Shown here one piece after another: positions 10,378 through 25,300 of a stretch of 64,000 bases of DNA. Made by a program: the position numbers and the translations under genes. The notes beneath the pieces were generated by a model. It searched no databases and was not told where the DNA came from. It saw only the letters and a program-made list of their open reading frames with translations. The stretch is taken from NCBI GenBank assembly GCA_036346225.1, contig JARFIW010000170.1, positions 12,710,501 to 12,774,500 on the forward strand, given 5' to 3'. Numbering within the stretch: the first letter of the stretch is position 1; each line of letters opens with the position of its first letter. Source of the stretch: Platerodrilus igneus (taxonomy: Eukaryota; Arthropoda; Insecta; Coleoptera; Lycidae).

Positions 10378-13300
10378 GTTAATTTATAAATTATATTTGG
10401 TTTGATGTTTTCTCATTGATTTTGGTCTTTACAAAGATTATTAATTTGTGCTAAATTACTTTTAAACTTATAAGGTCTCAAATATGTATTTCACGTTATA
10501 AGAACCTATCGTACACAAAACTTGACTGCAGCTGTTCTTTTGTCTCCCTTTGAAACATGCAACTCGAAGTAAAATTAATTAAAACATTCACGTTTGTATA
10601 AAGTATTACATTTTTCATGTTGTTACAGTAGAATACCTGATGTAGACCAGTTGCAAAATTCTTTAAATGCGTATGCCATGAGTTAATGCTGTAATTGTTA
10701 AATACTTTTGTGTTGGGTCCTCTAAAACAGGGGCGACCAATCTTTTGAAGTGAGGGTCAATTCATATCAAATGAATCAAAGTAAATTACCCCGTTATTTT
10801 ATATAAACATAAACTTGACTTTGTCTTTTTTGTACTAGTTAAAAGAAACAAAAATCTAAGGTATTTTTTTAATTTTATGCCGTTTTTGATTTAAAAGTTT
10901 TTAAAATTGCATAAAACGTTGAATTTTGGTGAAAACGGTTTTACGTTTATAGGGATATTTCAGCTTAGGTTAAAACTAGATGAATGAAACAAACACCATT
11001 GTCTTCAGAATATTATAGGCTTTAATTTGGGTGTTTTCTTTGAAACATTGACATTTTTCAGCGTCAAACTCAAAATTTATAAAGACCCTTACAAAACAAC
11101 AATATGAACAAAAATTTTAACAAATTTTTAGTTATTTCTTAAGTGTTTGTTTACAAACCTACAAAAATTCAGTTAAAAGTGTACAGCAAAATCTGTACTA
11201 TGAAAACTTTTCTTGTATGCACGCTTGTTATAACAGTGACCATTTGCTTTTGTGGTAAGGTGTAGGATTCGCCAAGTTGAAGCTGTTGGATCAACTTTAG
11301 TTAGTATTTGATTTCTGTGCAGGAGAATTATGGAGTCTGAAAGGAAGGTGGAAAAATTGAAACAAACCTCGATGAGGGAAATTGAAAGCAGTAATAGGTT
11401 TGGATTCGGGAGCGAGAGGATTTGCCAGTAGGCGGAGCGAATGTTTAGGGAGGAAAGAAAACGAGCATCATGGAGACGGTCTAGGATAGAAATATTACGA
11501 AAAGGATACACGTCTTTTTGGGTCACCTGATTGACCTTTCAAAAGTTCAGACAAAACCAATAAGAATCATCCTTCTTCTTCACTAAGACGATAGGACTAG
11601 TCCACAGACTGGAAGATGGTTTCATGACTCCCCAAGATGAAACATCTCGTCAAGTTCAGAATGAGCAACCTGTAGAAGTGTAGGAGAGAGGGGTTAGTAA
11701 TGTTGCTTACTGGGTTCAGCGGAAGTGCGAATATGATGTTGGACTAAGGGGGTGCAACCAAGACCGGAAGGTTGTTTGGTCAAAGCGAAAGAAATCAAAG
11801 AATCTAATTGATGACGGGTAGAAGTCAGATTGGAAACAATGTGGGCAGGAGCGTAAATAGTGATGATCAATGGGGAAGGAGAAGCAAAGATACATTGGTC
11901 AACGCAAAAATTTGGGACACATTGTACCGACTTCCAATAGTCGACACCAAGAATGAGTTTGTGCGAAACTTCAGGGACCATAAGCACGTCCAGCTTAGTG
12001 ATAGAATTTTGAAGCACTATTTGGAGAGAAATGGACCCTTTGATGGTGCATTTAGAATTGTTAGCTAAGCTACAGAAAGAAGAAGAGAAACTATGAAGAG
12101 AAAGGTGTAGATCTTGTAAACGGCTCCAATCAGGACCGCCAAGGAGACCAATAAAAGAAATCCCAAAAAGCTGAACTTTTAAATAAGGACGTTTGCCGCC
12201 ATGCACGTTCGCACAAACATAATCTAGGAGAACGTGGGATTGATCATTTAGACCAGAAACAGGAGAATCCCAAGTCAATGAGGGAATATAGCCGATGACC
12301 CGTTCCGAAGACCCTACCGGCGATTTAAAGAATGTTGACAGGACTGTTGTGTCGAGTAACTCATCTATGGCCGCAACCATAGCAATGGAGTATTTGAGAA
12401 CGGTTACACCATGGAGACGTATATCCCTGTTGATCGCAATTAAAACAGGTGACTTGACGAGTAGAAGTAGACACAGGGATAGGTCCAGAAGGGGCTCCAG
12501 AATAAGTATTTGCTCTACCCGTAGGCATAGAGACAGAACCAAGGTGGATTCAAGGAGTAAGTGTAGTTCGACCAAGCACAGGGGCAGAAGTACGAGGTGT
12601 AGATGCAGAAGAAGAAGTGGCGGGATTGGGTTTATAATTCAACGTAGGTTCGGATAGGTTCATCGTTTTTATGAGAAGGAGGTCAGTAATGTTCTGCTGA
12701 AATTTTGATGTTCTGAAGTTGTTGACCCAAGGATAGAAGCTGATTTATGGAAGTAATAGGAGTAAGGCCTAATGATGTTTGGTAGAAAAGGGTTAGGTCT
12801 CCCCGGATCAGGTGAAGACGTCTCATCAGAACGGACTTCCGAAAGGCGAAGAAATAAATTTAGCATACATACTACATAACTTGTAAGAGATTCCGAAGAA
12901 CCCATAGTCCTCTGATAAATTTCGCGCATTAAACGATCATCGTGGTCCGTAGGTAAAAAAGATGATTTGAGCTGAGTAACAACCTCAGACCAAGAACTCA
13001 TTTTATTGCGCTCAACCCTATATAAAAGCAAGGACTTCTCTGGCAATTTCGGGGGCAGAAGTAAATAATTGGTGGGATGAGATTCCGCTAGAAGAACATA
13101 ACTCTTCCGTACGAATGAAAGAAATCCATTAAGTATTGTTTGCCAGAAAAATGTAGACCAAGTTTGTACATGGCGTTACTTTTAGTGACAACACGAAACT
13201 GGGTACGAGCAGTCGACTCAGGCCCTCCCTTGACCTCCAATTCAGACATAAGGGGTGGACGTTGTTGGGTGTCTATATGAGAGGTAGTATGAGCCAATTT

Positions 13301-16300
13301 GAACTCGGTAAAAGAATATTGAAGCCAATAAGTTAAAATATACCCAAAGGGAAAATTGAAATCTAAAGGAACCAAAAACTTGATAGCACTTACAAAATAG
13401 AATCTAAGAATACTGATCGAATTGGAGCTACAAAATAGAATGTAGGAATAGAAATAGGGCGCCAGTGTTTTCAAAAGCTTTGAATTGCCAGCGAAAACAA
13501 TTCTGGTAACGGGTTAAAGAAAAATCTACAGAAGAAAATTTATTTATTTATTTATAATAAAACATGTGTGAATCACAGACGTGAATAACAATTTGTCAAA
13601 TACAATAAAAATATATTTAGAATATACAATTAAAAAAAAAAAAAACACCAAAAAGATGGAAATTATATTATAAATCTTCAGATGACAACCTTAAAGAACC
13701 AACTGAAGCTAAAAACTCTGGTACTGTGTAGAAAGCATTTTCTAATAAGAACTTTTTTATATTTAATTTAAATTGATAAATAGGCAAATCTTTTATGCTA
13801 GAATGAAGTGCATTATAAAAAATACAGCCAAAGTAGTTAGAACCATTTCTGCTCCTACTTAGCCTATGGTAAGGTACAACTAATTTTCCCTTGTTGCGAG
13901 TGTCAAAGTGATGAATATCAGTGTTGAGTTGATATTGAAAGATTTGTTTTTTATGTAAAGCAGACATTGTAAAATAAACAGACAAGGCAAAGTTAAAATT
14001 TTAAATTTAATAAACGATGCACGGCAGTCATCACGGAACCCAAGGTTAGACATAATGCGCACAACTCTACGTTGAAGCTTGAAAACCGAAGGAGCCGCTA
14101 CAATGACCCCACACAATTATAGCATATGAAATATGACAATGGAACATGCCATGATAACATGACTGTAGCACATTAGGTGAAAGTGATCTTACCAAAGAGT
14201 TTATGAGATAAATAGTTCGGCAAAGTTTTTTGCATAGCAGATCACAGTGGGTGTCCCAACTTAATTTGCTATCCAGGGTAATACCGAGAAAACTAGCCGA
14301 TTGGTCATTTGAAAAAGAATCTCTTTTTAATGAAAAAATTATTTGTTTGGTTTTATCCCTATTCAGGGCAAGTTTGTTATCATTGAACCATGATTCAGTG
14401 AGGCATAAAGATGTTGTACTGTCAGCTACCAGTTGAGCCATATTATCACTCTTATTATATAGAGTGGTATCATCTGCATAAAGGACAACATCACACTTGT
14501 CTTTTAGAAAAAAAGGTAAGTCGTTAATAAAGCATAAGAAAAGAAGCGGACCGAGGATGGAACCTTGAGGAACACCAGAAAAACCTCACACATGCTGGAC
14601 AATTTGCCTTTGTAAAAACCCGTTGAGACCTAGCAGTCAGATATGAAGCAATTAGCTTAATACTATCTTCATCAAAATTTAAACCTTTTAATTTGTTAAC
14701 TAAGAGGGCATGATCAACACAATCGAAAGCCTTCGTCAAATCACAGAATTTAACGGCAAGATAACTACCCTCCTCAAAAACATCTGAAATTTTATTTACT
14801 AATTTGACTAATGCATCACTAGTAGATAATTTTTTCGAAGCCGAATTGCTCAGCACAAAACAAACTATTATTTTCAAGATAAGAAGTAATTTGAGTATTT
14901 AATATACATTCAAAAACTTTCGAAAAAGTGGGTAAAAGAGAAATAGGACGATAGTTCTTAATATCATCAAACATACCCTTTTATGAACAGGGATCACTTT
15001 TGCTTGTTTTAGAATATCAGGAAAACTGCTTTCTTTATGCAAATATTAAGTAGTTTGGTTAGCGGAATAAGAATACTGTTGATAACTGACTTAACTAAAG
15101 AGATGTTAATATTAAACAAATCCTTCGATCGGGAATTCCTCATCGCTAAGATAACATCTCGCACGTAGTTGAAAGAAACTTCTTCAAAATGGAAAGAGGG
15201 TACCAAACCAGAGAAACAATGTGTATAAGTAGTTGTGGTACTGGTGTTAGTATTAGATAAATTGGATAAAATTTCTGCAACAGAATCAATAAAAATAGTT
15301 AAAGTCATCGGCTGAGAAACGAGTGTTCATATCATTGGCTCTATTTTTAGAATCTTTGAAATTATTAATCAAATCCCATTTTCTTTTATTATTATTTTAG
15401 CTCTAAGAATGTAGTTGTCATAGGCATTAATTTTAGCATTTTGAGTGCATGACGATAAGCATATTTTAACTTATTAACATGCAGTTTGAGTTCTGCACTA
15501 GGAAAAGCATAATAGAATTCAACATGGAGTAAGTAATTATCACGCATCTTCGTAGGTCATCTGTAAACCAATTGAGAACTATTTTGGAACAGTTATTCAA
15601 TATCCTTAAGTGTTTGATAGGAAAACATAGATCAGCTGCAGAAGCAATTATAGACATAAAGTTAGAAAATTTGTCATTAATGGACAGACTATTATCATCA
15701 ATAAAGTTCCAGTTAACTAGTTGGAGATGATTAAAAAATTTATATTTCCCATATATTGTATAAGGTCGATAAGATTTATGATGATTAACAACTTTAACAT
15801 TATCGTTAAGATTTAATTGAGTGGCAAGGCCGAAATGATCAGACAAGCCAGTCTTAACCACTCTACAAGAGAGAGATGGAATATTGGTAAAGATTGTATC
15901 AAGACAATGAGAAAGACGAGTAGCTGTTTTATTAACAATGTACAAGCCAAAGGAAAGAAAAAAATCAATCAGTGTTATAGCTGCTTTCTCAGTAGATTCA
16001 AAATGTACATTAAAATCACCACAGACCAAGAGGTGAGACCTAAAAGGCAAACCAAGGCGCTTAAATACTCTGTAAAGCGTTTCACAAAATATGTCAATTG
16101 ATCCCTTATTAGGGATCTATAAATAGTAATGATAGTAAGATTGATACGATTAAAATGTATTGCACATAATTCCGCATGTAACTCAATTGAGTATTTATTG
16201 ATTGACTCCAACACATTAGGAGTGGCGTAAAATTTCTCATCTACAAAAATAGTAACTCCTCCCCAAGAAAATTTAGATCTGACAAAGCTAGATATAGGTA

Positions 16301-19300
16301 CCAAATTATTAATTTTAACAAAATGTAGAGCATCATTCTTTATGTTCACTTCAGTTAAACATAATACGTCACATTTAATTTTATTAGAGATAAAAAATGC
16401 TTCCATGTCATTAATTTTATTGCTTAATGATTGAATATTCAAACAAAAAATATTCAAGGTTGAGACCCCTGGAGATTTACGAAGTTTATCCTCATGTGTT
16501 TTATTAAAAACTGATTTGTCATAGTTTATTGAAAACCCCTACTTTGAGCTTGATTACTTTTGAATCTAAATGGCTTGACAATCACATGATTACCCCATAA
16601 ATTATTTGACAATATTTTACTTACATGTAAATTATTTACACCGATTTTAAAAGACTTATAATTGTTAAATTTGGTAGTTAATTCAACACAAGATGAAGCT
16701 TCAATGCTGTTTTTACTAAGAAATCCCAAGATATCTTCGTTATTAAATTTGGGATGTACTCTAGATACAAAAATAAATCTGGATTTTTCAACTCCTTGAA
16801 TGTCCGAGTCTGCATTATTACCATAAATTAATAAGTTCTTATTATTTTTATTGAGGTTATAATTTAAAGAGGTGTTCTTAGAAGTCGGCTTATTTAAGTT
16901 AGCAGGTCTCAATTTATTAACTGGTGCTGCAGTACAAAGTGGTTTTTCCAAATTAGATAATGAGGCAGCATCTTGAGTGTCTAAATTAATAATTGTACTC
17001 ATAAGTTGCCCTTGAACTTTTTCTAATTCCGGTAATGCAGTCAACAATTCACCATTGTTATTGACAACAGCAGCTGTTTTGGCGGGATATGAGTCACCCA
17101 CATGTTTATTATGCTTATTTCGCTTTTTAAATTTATCATTAATTTATCATTAATCATGTAACGGACAAAGAACAATAAAATGAACACGGCAAAGAAAAAA
17201 ATTTAATCAGGATGAAACGGTGCATGTACAGAACATTTGGGACCAAATGTTGAGTAAGAATAGAGGTTTCCAAAAATCGAGGACAAACTCGTAAGTCAAA
17301 AGAACGGTTTCAGAAATCTAGCAACTTTTAAGAACAACAGAAAGGTTTCGTGAATCGTAGCTCACAACTAAAATAAAGGTTTTGAGATTCGTAACCAACA
17401 TTAAGTAAAAAGAACGGTTGCGAAATTCGGAGGCAACATTAAGTAAAAAGAACGGTTTTGAAAATCGGAGCCAACATTAACTAAAAAGGTTTCGGAAATC
17501 ATAGCCAACATTAAGTAAAAGAACGGTTTCGAAAATCAGGGCCCCACTTTGGGTATGCCACATTTTTATGTTACGGTATTCCGTGCAGACAATAAAGAAA
17601 GCAGCGAAGAGTAGAGAAACTTGCCTGCATATATAACGAAGCTTATATACAAAGCGGTTGTTTTCGAACCTGTTCTGTAGAATACTCTATTGGAAATAAC
17701 TAGCATATTTCAAAGAAGAAAAATCTATTAAAGTGGTTAGGAAAAGCAAATGCTTGCTTGTTTTAATGAATTTTAATGAAGTTGCTAGTCTTTTAGAAGT
17801 GGTTTAATGATAGCATTTCTGCGAATTTATAAACACGGTGAAGGATATATTCCACGTACTGAGGAAAATTTTTATACAGAACAGTTTAACACGTATTTAT
17901 TGAACTTGTTATGCTTGTATAATTTGAAAATAATCCAAAAAGGGTTTAGATTAACGTTTTTAATTAAGGTAGGTGCAAATTAATGCAGAATCGTTTATTT
18001 CAAAAAGTTAATGTAATAACACATACAATAATAAAGCAAAAATCATCTAAAATAAAAGCAATGGTTCACAGGATATTTGGGGTTATATAAATATTAAATA
18101 TTTAGATATGAGTCTTTACTGCTCTATATTATATTATATTCAGCAGATGTAGTTTTTCTGTTTGGCGTATTCTAGCATTGAGTAATTACATACATAAGAC
18201 AGACATAATTGGGTCTGTGATTTGTCGTATTGTACCACGGTGAATTATTTGCCAACTTAACCGTTCCCGACTATATCTGCGTTTAGCATCTGCTTCTTCA
18301 AGTAAAGCTCGAAATTGACATCTTTGAACGCCTCTGCCTCCAATCAAATTAACTATTTTAAAAGCAATTTCTATTATAATCTACTTCGAAAATTTTGGAG
18401 CACAAAACTTCCTGATATACGAATAGCTGATAAAGCTTGGAATTTCCTCATCATATTTGTCCAATATTACAAAACCGATCTTTGTCTCTACATAGTTGGA
18501 GTTCAGTCAGTCATGGTAGCCACCAATTTATGAGTTGGAATTGCTTTGCTAATGAATTTCTTGAAGTGTCTTTAGATATATTCGTCTTTAGTTTGTCCTT
18601 TAATGTGAATGTCATAACTTTCCTGTTGTCATCCTATCTGTAAAATAATGCACCCCAAAATGCATGATTCGGCAATAACACTCTCATGTGTCGATTCATC
18701 ATACTAGAGTGCCAGAGACTGACTAAATTTGGCAAGTCCTCATCGAGTAATTTTTCCAAATTTGCACTCGACTCCATTATTTAATAGTGAAATATCGTTA
18801 ATTGACGCAAGATTTTATTTTTTATTTTTGACGTCATGAAAAGAGTGCTTTTGCAGCACCTCACGTAGCTTGCTCGACCATTTTTCCTTCTCCAAAAGAT
18901 TTTTTTGTTATATCAATAGTTAATTCTTAAACTATGCAATCACTTAACCTTAGGGTAAGCTTCTTACTTCTTGAAACCCTTCTAAATGTACAATCAGATG
19001 TTAGGGGTTGGAAAAGTCAATTTGAACTTCAGTTGCGCCTATTTTGTTGAAAGGGTTTTCCAAGCTCTGAATATCGACTTCATTGTTAGTCTCTGCATTC
19101 GGGATCATCTCGAATGTTTCTAGTCGTCGTCCGAGTCTATCCTCCGGTATGGAAATATTTCTTTCAAAAAAATTGTTTCAGGTTCATTTAAAAGACTGGT
19201 ATACCCTTGAGGAGCTAGATGTTTTAAGCCATCTGCATGTCGAATAAAAGTATTTAGACTTCGTTTGAATAAGTTCGACCTTTTCCACTAAAAATCGTAT

Positions 19301-22300
19301 TTGTTTCTAATGCTTTTCTTTTAAAAAAACCCTTTGGGTAGGTGTTAACCAAGAAGGAATAGAGTTGCCAGAATTAGACTTTCGTTCATACTTGAACAAT
19401 CTTTCATGAGGGGTACAATTAGTAGCAGTAGAAAGCAAACTACCAATTGAATGTATGGCACCTGGAAGAACTATTTGCTATTGAGATTCCTTAAAATTTC
19501 GAGTTCTCAAGGCAAGATTAACAGCTTTCTAAATTATACCTTTATACCTGTCCATTTCCTTCCGTGTTGTAAGTGGTATTCCTATTAGTGACTATCCCTC
19601 GCATTTGCAAATAGAAGTTTAGTTATTAGATACGAATGAGTTTCTTCTATCTGAATGAATATAAGACGGCTACCCAAAAGGCAGAATATTTAGTTTGGAC
19701 ATTTAATAACGGTTGATGATCTAAGATTTGGACAACGAAAAGCGAAAGGGAATCCAGATTACTCATCTAGTTCATACATATTTATTGTTTATGAGCTTGG
19801 TAGCGGTCCTTTAATATCAATGCTAAGCCTTTCTATAGATCTTGTAGCTTTGATAAGACGAGCGTCGTTACTGTTGTAGAACCTGGACTTAAGTTCTGCA
19901 CAAGCAAGGCATCCAGATAACATTTCTTTAACGCTTTGTAAAGAGCATGCTAAATTTCTGTTCTGCACAAAATGGAACATTCTTGGTATTCATGGGTGGT
20001 ATGGTTCTTTGTATAATTCAAAGAGCCAGATAGCATTTCTTCAACGCCTTGTAAAGAACATGCTAAACTTCTGTTCCGCACAAAATAGAACATTCTTGAC
20101 ATTTATGGGTGATATGGTGCTTTGTGTAATTTAAAGAGACATTTTTTGCAACTCCACAAACACAAGAAAAAGCATCAGTTACTGTTTGATTTTTTGGGGC
20201 GATAAATTACATCATAACTATAGCTACTTCGTTCTAATCGCCATCTTAATATCTTCTCATTTTCAATTTAGCTTTTGTGCTTATTATGAAACATAAACAA
20301 GATGGACTTCTTGCTCTGATAAAAGCTTAAAATGTGTTAGTGAGAAAGTACCTCCATCTACTTAATGATTCCATAATCGCATAAGCTTTTTCAATTGAAG
20401 AATGTCTTCGTTCTCATTATGAGAATCCTTGAAAAAAGCAACTGAACGAGATTTTTGTCAGTGTAGCAGCAATAACAAAATCAGATGCATCAGTTTCAAC
20501 CACTAAAGGTTCATTATCTTGGCTGGTCCACGGTAGAGCTCCAGCTGTGTCCTTTTTTTAAGGTTTCAAAATCATTGACAGCATTTTGCATAAGTTAAAA
20601 CTTACTATAATGAACCAAGCTTTTTATTTTGTTCGAAAATTTCTTTATCTACTTTGAATTGTGCGAAAGCATTCCAGTGGCACGTTTTACAACAGCAAAA
20701 TTATTTGGAATAGGCAAGGCAATTCAAGTAATGGTTGCAGTCCAAAAGGGTCCAGTTTTAAGGCAATTTTTTCTATACTATTAGCGTAATAAATTTATAG
20801 AGTTTAAAGAAAACTTGCACTTTCTTTCATTGAGAGTGAGATTATATCTTTTGACGACATCGAAAAATGAGCATAAATTTGAGTTGTGATCTTGTTAAGT
20901 TTCTCCACAGATGGTCATATCGTCTAGGCAAAGACACCCTGCAATTTTTCAGTTCTAATGATGTAGCTATTCACATGTTGAAGCAGGACACTCCGTTGGT
21001 CAGACCAAATGGCATGTGATAAAATTGTTGAAGGTTACCTGCTGCATCAAGTACTGTAAGTTGTTTATTCTCTTCACAAATGGGCACCTGATGATATGCA
21101 GATTTTAGATCGATTGTACTAAAGACCGAGTATCTGACTACTTCTGCTATCATTTGCTCAATGTTAGGTAACAGCTAAGTATCTGATATTGCGAACATAT
21201 TTATAATTTGATCATTAGAAGCGTCTTATGACTTTGGATTTTTATAACTAACACGAGATTGCCAGGGTGATAGTTTCTTCGATAATTCTCTCTTTCAATA
21301 CATTCTGCACTTCCAGGTTAATGAAGACCAAATCCTCTTTGTTGCTATTGGCATCATCTGTTAGTTTCTAAATAAAGAGGGAGTTTGCAATTTTGCAACT
21401 GCAAGATTACTTTTTATTTATTTGCGGTTTTGGTCACCTAGAGGTTACACGTGCTTACTGGCTTACAGCCTCTTCTAAAGTCAATGTTGTGTTTTCGAGC
21501 AATCTTTGCTTTATTGAACTTGAACACAGAGCATTAACAAAACCATCCCTTTTATAGAATCATTGCTGTTTTTCGTAGCTTTTACGGCTTTAAAATTACA
21601 TCCTTTGCTAAGAAGCTTAATGGATTGGAGAAACTGATCAACGTTTTCGAGTAGCTAGGGCATGCCTTGCGAACATCCTAACTGTATCTAATATAAGTCA
21701 AAAACTTGACACTGCCAGATATGATTGACAAAAATGTCAAATGTAATTGAAAGTTAGGTTAATACATGGTTGCGTACGTGATTTATATATTTATATAGTT
21801 TTTCCAATTGTCATCACCCGTCTCAGTGGCGTAATTGGAAAACGTATGGGTCAAGCAAAGCTTAAGATACAGGTTCGAATCCTCTCTGAAACCGTATATT
21901 TTTCATCTTTCAATTACTAGCTTAATTTGAAATGATCATTTGGGCTTTGCATAAAAATTTAAGTTATTATTTCATCTTATTCACTGTAATACGATAGTAT
22001 TTATCAACTTACCTTGTTTAATTATCCAATATGTATATTTAATAGTTGGCATCAGCCGTAAATTTGAGTGTCGTTTCCTGTCTGTATCTGACAAGTCAAA
22101 AAACTTGACGCTTTCAGATATAATTGACAAAAATGCCAATTGAAAGATAGGTTGATATATGGTTGTGTACGTGATTTAGATTTGTATAATTTTCCAATTG
22201 TCGTCGCTCGTCTCGGTAGCGTAATTGGAAAACGCATGGTCCATGAAAGCCTAAGATACATGTTCAAATCCTGTCCGGAACCTTATATTTTCTATCTTCC

Positions 22301-25300
22301 AATTACTAGCGCAATTTCAAATGATCATTTGGGATATGAATGTTTGTATAGGTTCCCTCTTTTAGCACAATGTTAATTTTTGTAATATCTAGCTTTATCC
22401 ATGTGTTTTAATGAACCTGCACACATTTATACATACTCATTTAAATATGGGGTGAGGTGTAGTTCTACTTTGCAGACAAAATGAAATTGATAAAAAGAAT
22501 GCAAAGGAACAAAGAAGACAACAAAGAGAAGCAAATCGAAAAAGAAAAATATTGGAAAAATTGAAGGTTAAAGGAGCAGATGAAATCAATGAAAAAATAG
22601 CAAAAGAAGAAAAGAAATTGTTGCGGGTACAGCGTAAGCTTGAGGCTATTAGATTAGTTGAAGAACTTTTTAAAAGGATTAAGGTAAGGTAAATTATTAC
22701 TTTTTCAAAATATCTACTACTTATTTTTTAGAATAAGAAAGAAAAGGACATGACCATTAAAAGAAATGATAATGGAGATGAGGTATTTAATAGTATTATT
22801 GTTAAGTTGTTTAATTTGAATAACATGTGAATAACTATTTTAAACCGAAAAGTTAATTCGTAATAACGAACTTGAAATAGCGAATTTGATTTAGTTGAAG
22901 TGTTAGGTTTACATCAATTCTTAAAGTTATTAATCTGTAGGCAGAATTAATTTCTCTTCTTAATAATTTGAAGTTTTAACTTCTGGGTAAAAGCAAAAAT
23001 CAGTTTAAGCATGTAATTAAAGAATTTTTGTAAAAATTAAAGACTGCAGCCCATGAACACGCATTTAGAAGTGTTGAGGTTCTCTATTCCAATTGCTTGT
23101 AGGACAACAGCCAATTCTTATGAGCCAGTTCCGCTGAGTGATGTATAACTGTTGAAACAATGGAGATGATTTACATGAACCAAAATTGATCACTTCAGTA
23201 CCGGGAATTAACTGAAACGGTTTTGTTTCGTCGGTATGCCATTCTTGTTTGTGTGTAGCACTCATTTATCACTCCGACCTACCTTTCCATCTCTAGGGTA
23301 CTACCTGTATTAGAAGCAGCAATATTCAGTAATATACTGAAACCGCATCCCAGTGAAAACCCTGAGATGAGCTTGTTCCCGAGGACTGAACTGTGTTAAA
23401 GCTTTGAAATCGCTATATAGAAATTTGCATTTATTGAACCTTAATGTTTAATTAGGTAAGAGAGGAGTACGTAATAACATAAGTGTTTTTCAACAGTATG
23501 TTTGAATAATTATCTTAATTTGAGTTAATCATGAAATTCAAAATTTTAAAATATCAAATAGTGTCGTGAAATAATTAACCCGGGCTGTAACAATAAAAAC
23601 TCATTATAAAAACAAACAACTTATCTTGTATTTGGGGCGAATTTAATTTATAAAGCTTTACATTATTTGAAGAGAAAATTAAAATATAAGCGTTGGAGGC
23701 AAGATTGTTTATAATTTTTAATAACATATTAGTTTATTATAAAATTCAGTTATTTAAATTATTGTTTGTTTATATTTCAAAATTTCAATTACTGTTTGAA
23801 GGAATTCATGTTGGTGCTCATTAGGAACTTGCAGAGAAACACTTTTTTTTTTTTATAAAACCCAAGGTTTTGAAACTATACATTGTATTATCAAACGCTA
23901 CTCAGATTATATATACGTACACCTGAATGATCACGAGAGAATGTTCCTATTATACTTAGGTTAATGAACTAGGTGTCACCTAAAATGTGTTACGTTCATT
24001 TTCCTACCTCACGATATTTCTCTATAGTCATATTAAATAACATGCTATATTTCGTTCTGTTACATTTGTTTCTACCCTGCATAACTCGCCCAATTATACG
24101 AACTACGTATGAGTATTTGTGGGTATATATATTGCTTAGTTTACTTGGATAAGACGGTAAATAATTAACACTTGGTTACTTTTTCTTACTGTAAGCTAAT
24201 CATTACAGGGTACTTTAATCTTAATTTTAATAACAACCTGGATAAAAATGTTCTTTGGTTAAAACAAATTATTAATTGCTACAACTTAGATATGCAGGTA
24301 GCATCTGACACTAGAATAACAGCTAACTCTCGTTCCAGAATTTATTATGTTCTTACGAATATTAGTCCAAATTTAATTATTATTGAAATAATTAGTAGTG
24401 ATCTATCGGACCATGAAGCAATTTTTTTCAGTACTAGCTTACAAAATCCTAACATACCAGCCCCTAAATACCACAGAACTTTTTCTCCAGCGAACATATC
24501 TACTTTTGTGAGTTCCTTTGATAGTCTACCCACTTCAAATTTAACTGACCTTGACTATAATTTCAATTCATTGGTTAACAAAATCTCTTTGGCATTTGAC
24601 ATGTCCTTCACCCTGGTGTTAGTTAAGCCTGGGAATAAAAGTTGGCTAACTGCGGGCTTGAGAATTTCAGCAAAAAACAAAAAGTCACTTCATATTTTGT
24701 ATAAACATTTCTCCAATTCTACTTTCATTAAATCTTATTACCTTCGCTATAAAAGAATTTGTAACAATTTAGTAAAAACAGCAAAGTCGCATTCGTTATC
24801 TAAACGTATATTAAACTCGAAAAATATTCGTAAATAAACCTGAAGAGTTATAAATGAACTGACTAATAGATTAAATACTCGGAAACAACAGAATATGCGT
24901 AAGAATTGTCACGTGGATGATATTGCAAGCACCTTCAATGTACATTTTGCTAAGGTAGCAAATGAGTTGGTCTCAAGGAACGATTCTTTGGCTACTGATG
25001 CAATAGAGTTTTTGCGTAAACATAAGGATGGAAATCGTAATAGTCTCTTCCTTTACTCTACTGATCAGCACAAAGTAGTTAGGGTCCTACAAGCTTTTTA
25101 AAATAAAAATACAGTAGGAATTGATAATGTCTCAGCTAAGATTTTATTACTTCTTCCGCTTCATGTTATACAATACCTTACTAAGCTTATAAACGATTCT
25201 TTTCTGAATGGAATATTTCCATCGTGTTTGAAACATGCTATTATCATCCCGTTACATAAGGGAGGAGCCAACACGCTTAATAACTTTATACCAATCTCTT

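Larger units (their letters stand above)
13535..17101 (-). mobile_element. CR1/jockey-type LINE, nearly full length
   Basis: Minus-strand non-LTR retrotransposon: ORF1-like (16526-17101), endonuclease, RT with YADD, and C-terminal region in the right order. Its 3' end lies at a short (TTTA)n tract at 13541-13556. A 38-bp repeat array lies just upstream of ORF1. ORF2 is broken by several frameshifts. Confidence 0.85.

Noticed and set aside
10729..10770. hAT-like terminus
   Set aside because: Only one end is visible; no second terminus and no 8-bp duplication were found.
12295..12657. Arg/Ser-rich ORF of 120 codons on the + strand
   Set aside because: It is antisense to the gag-protease region of gypsy relic A and its composition follows from that strand.
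17265..17540. CRISPR-like array
   Set aside because: Units are contiguous and degenerate with no unique spacers, and the genome is eukaryotic.
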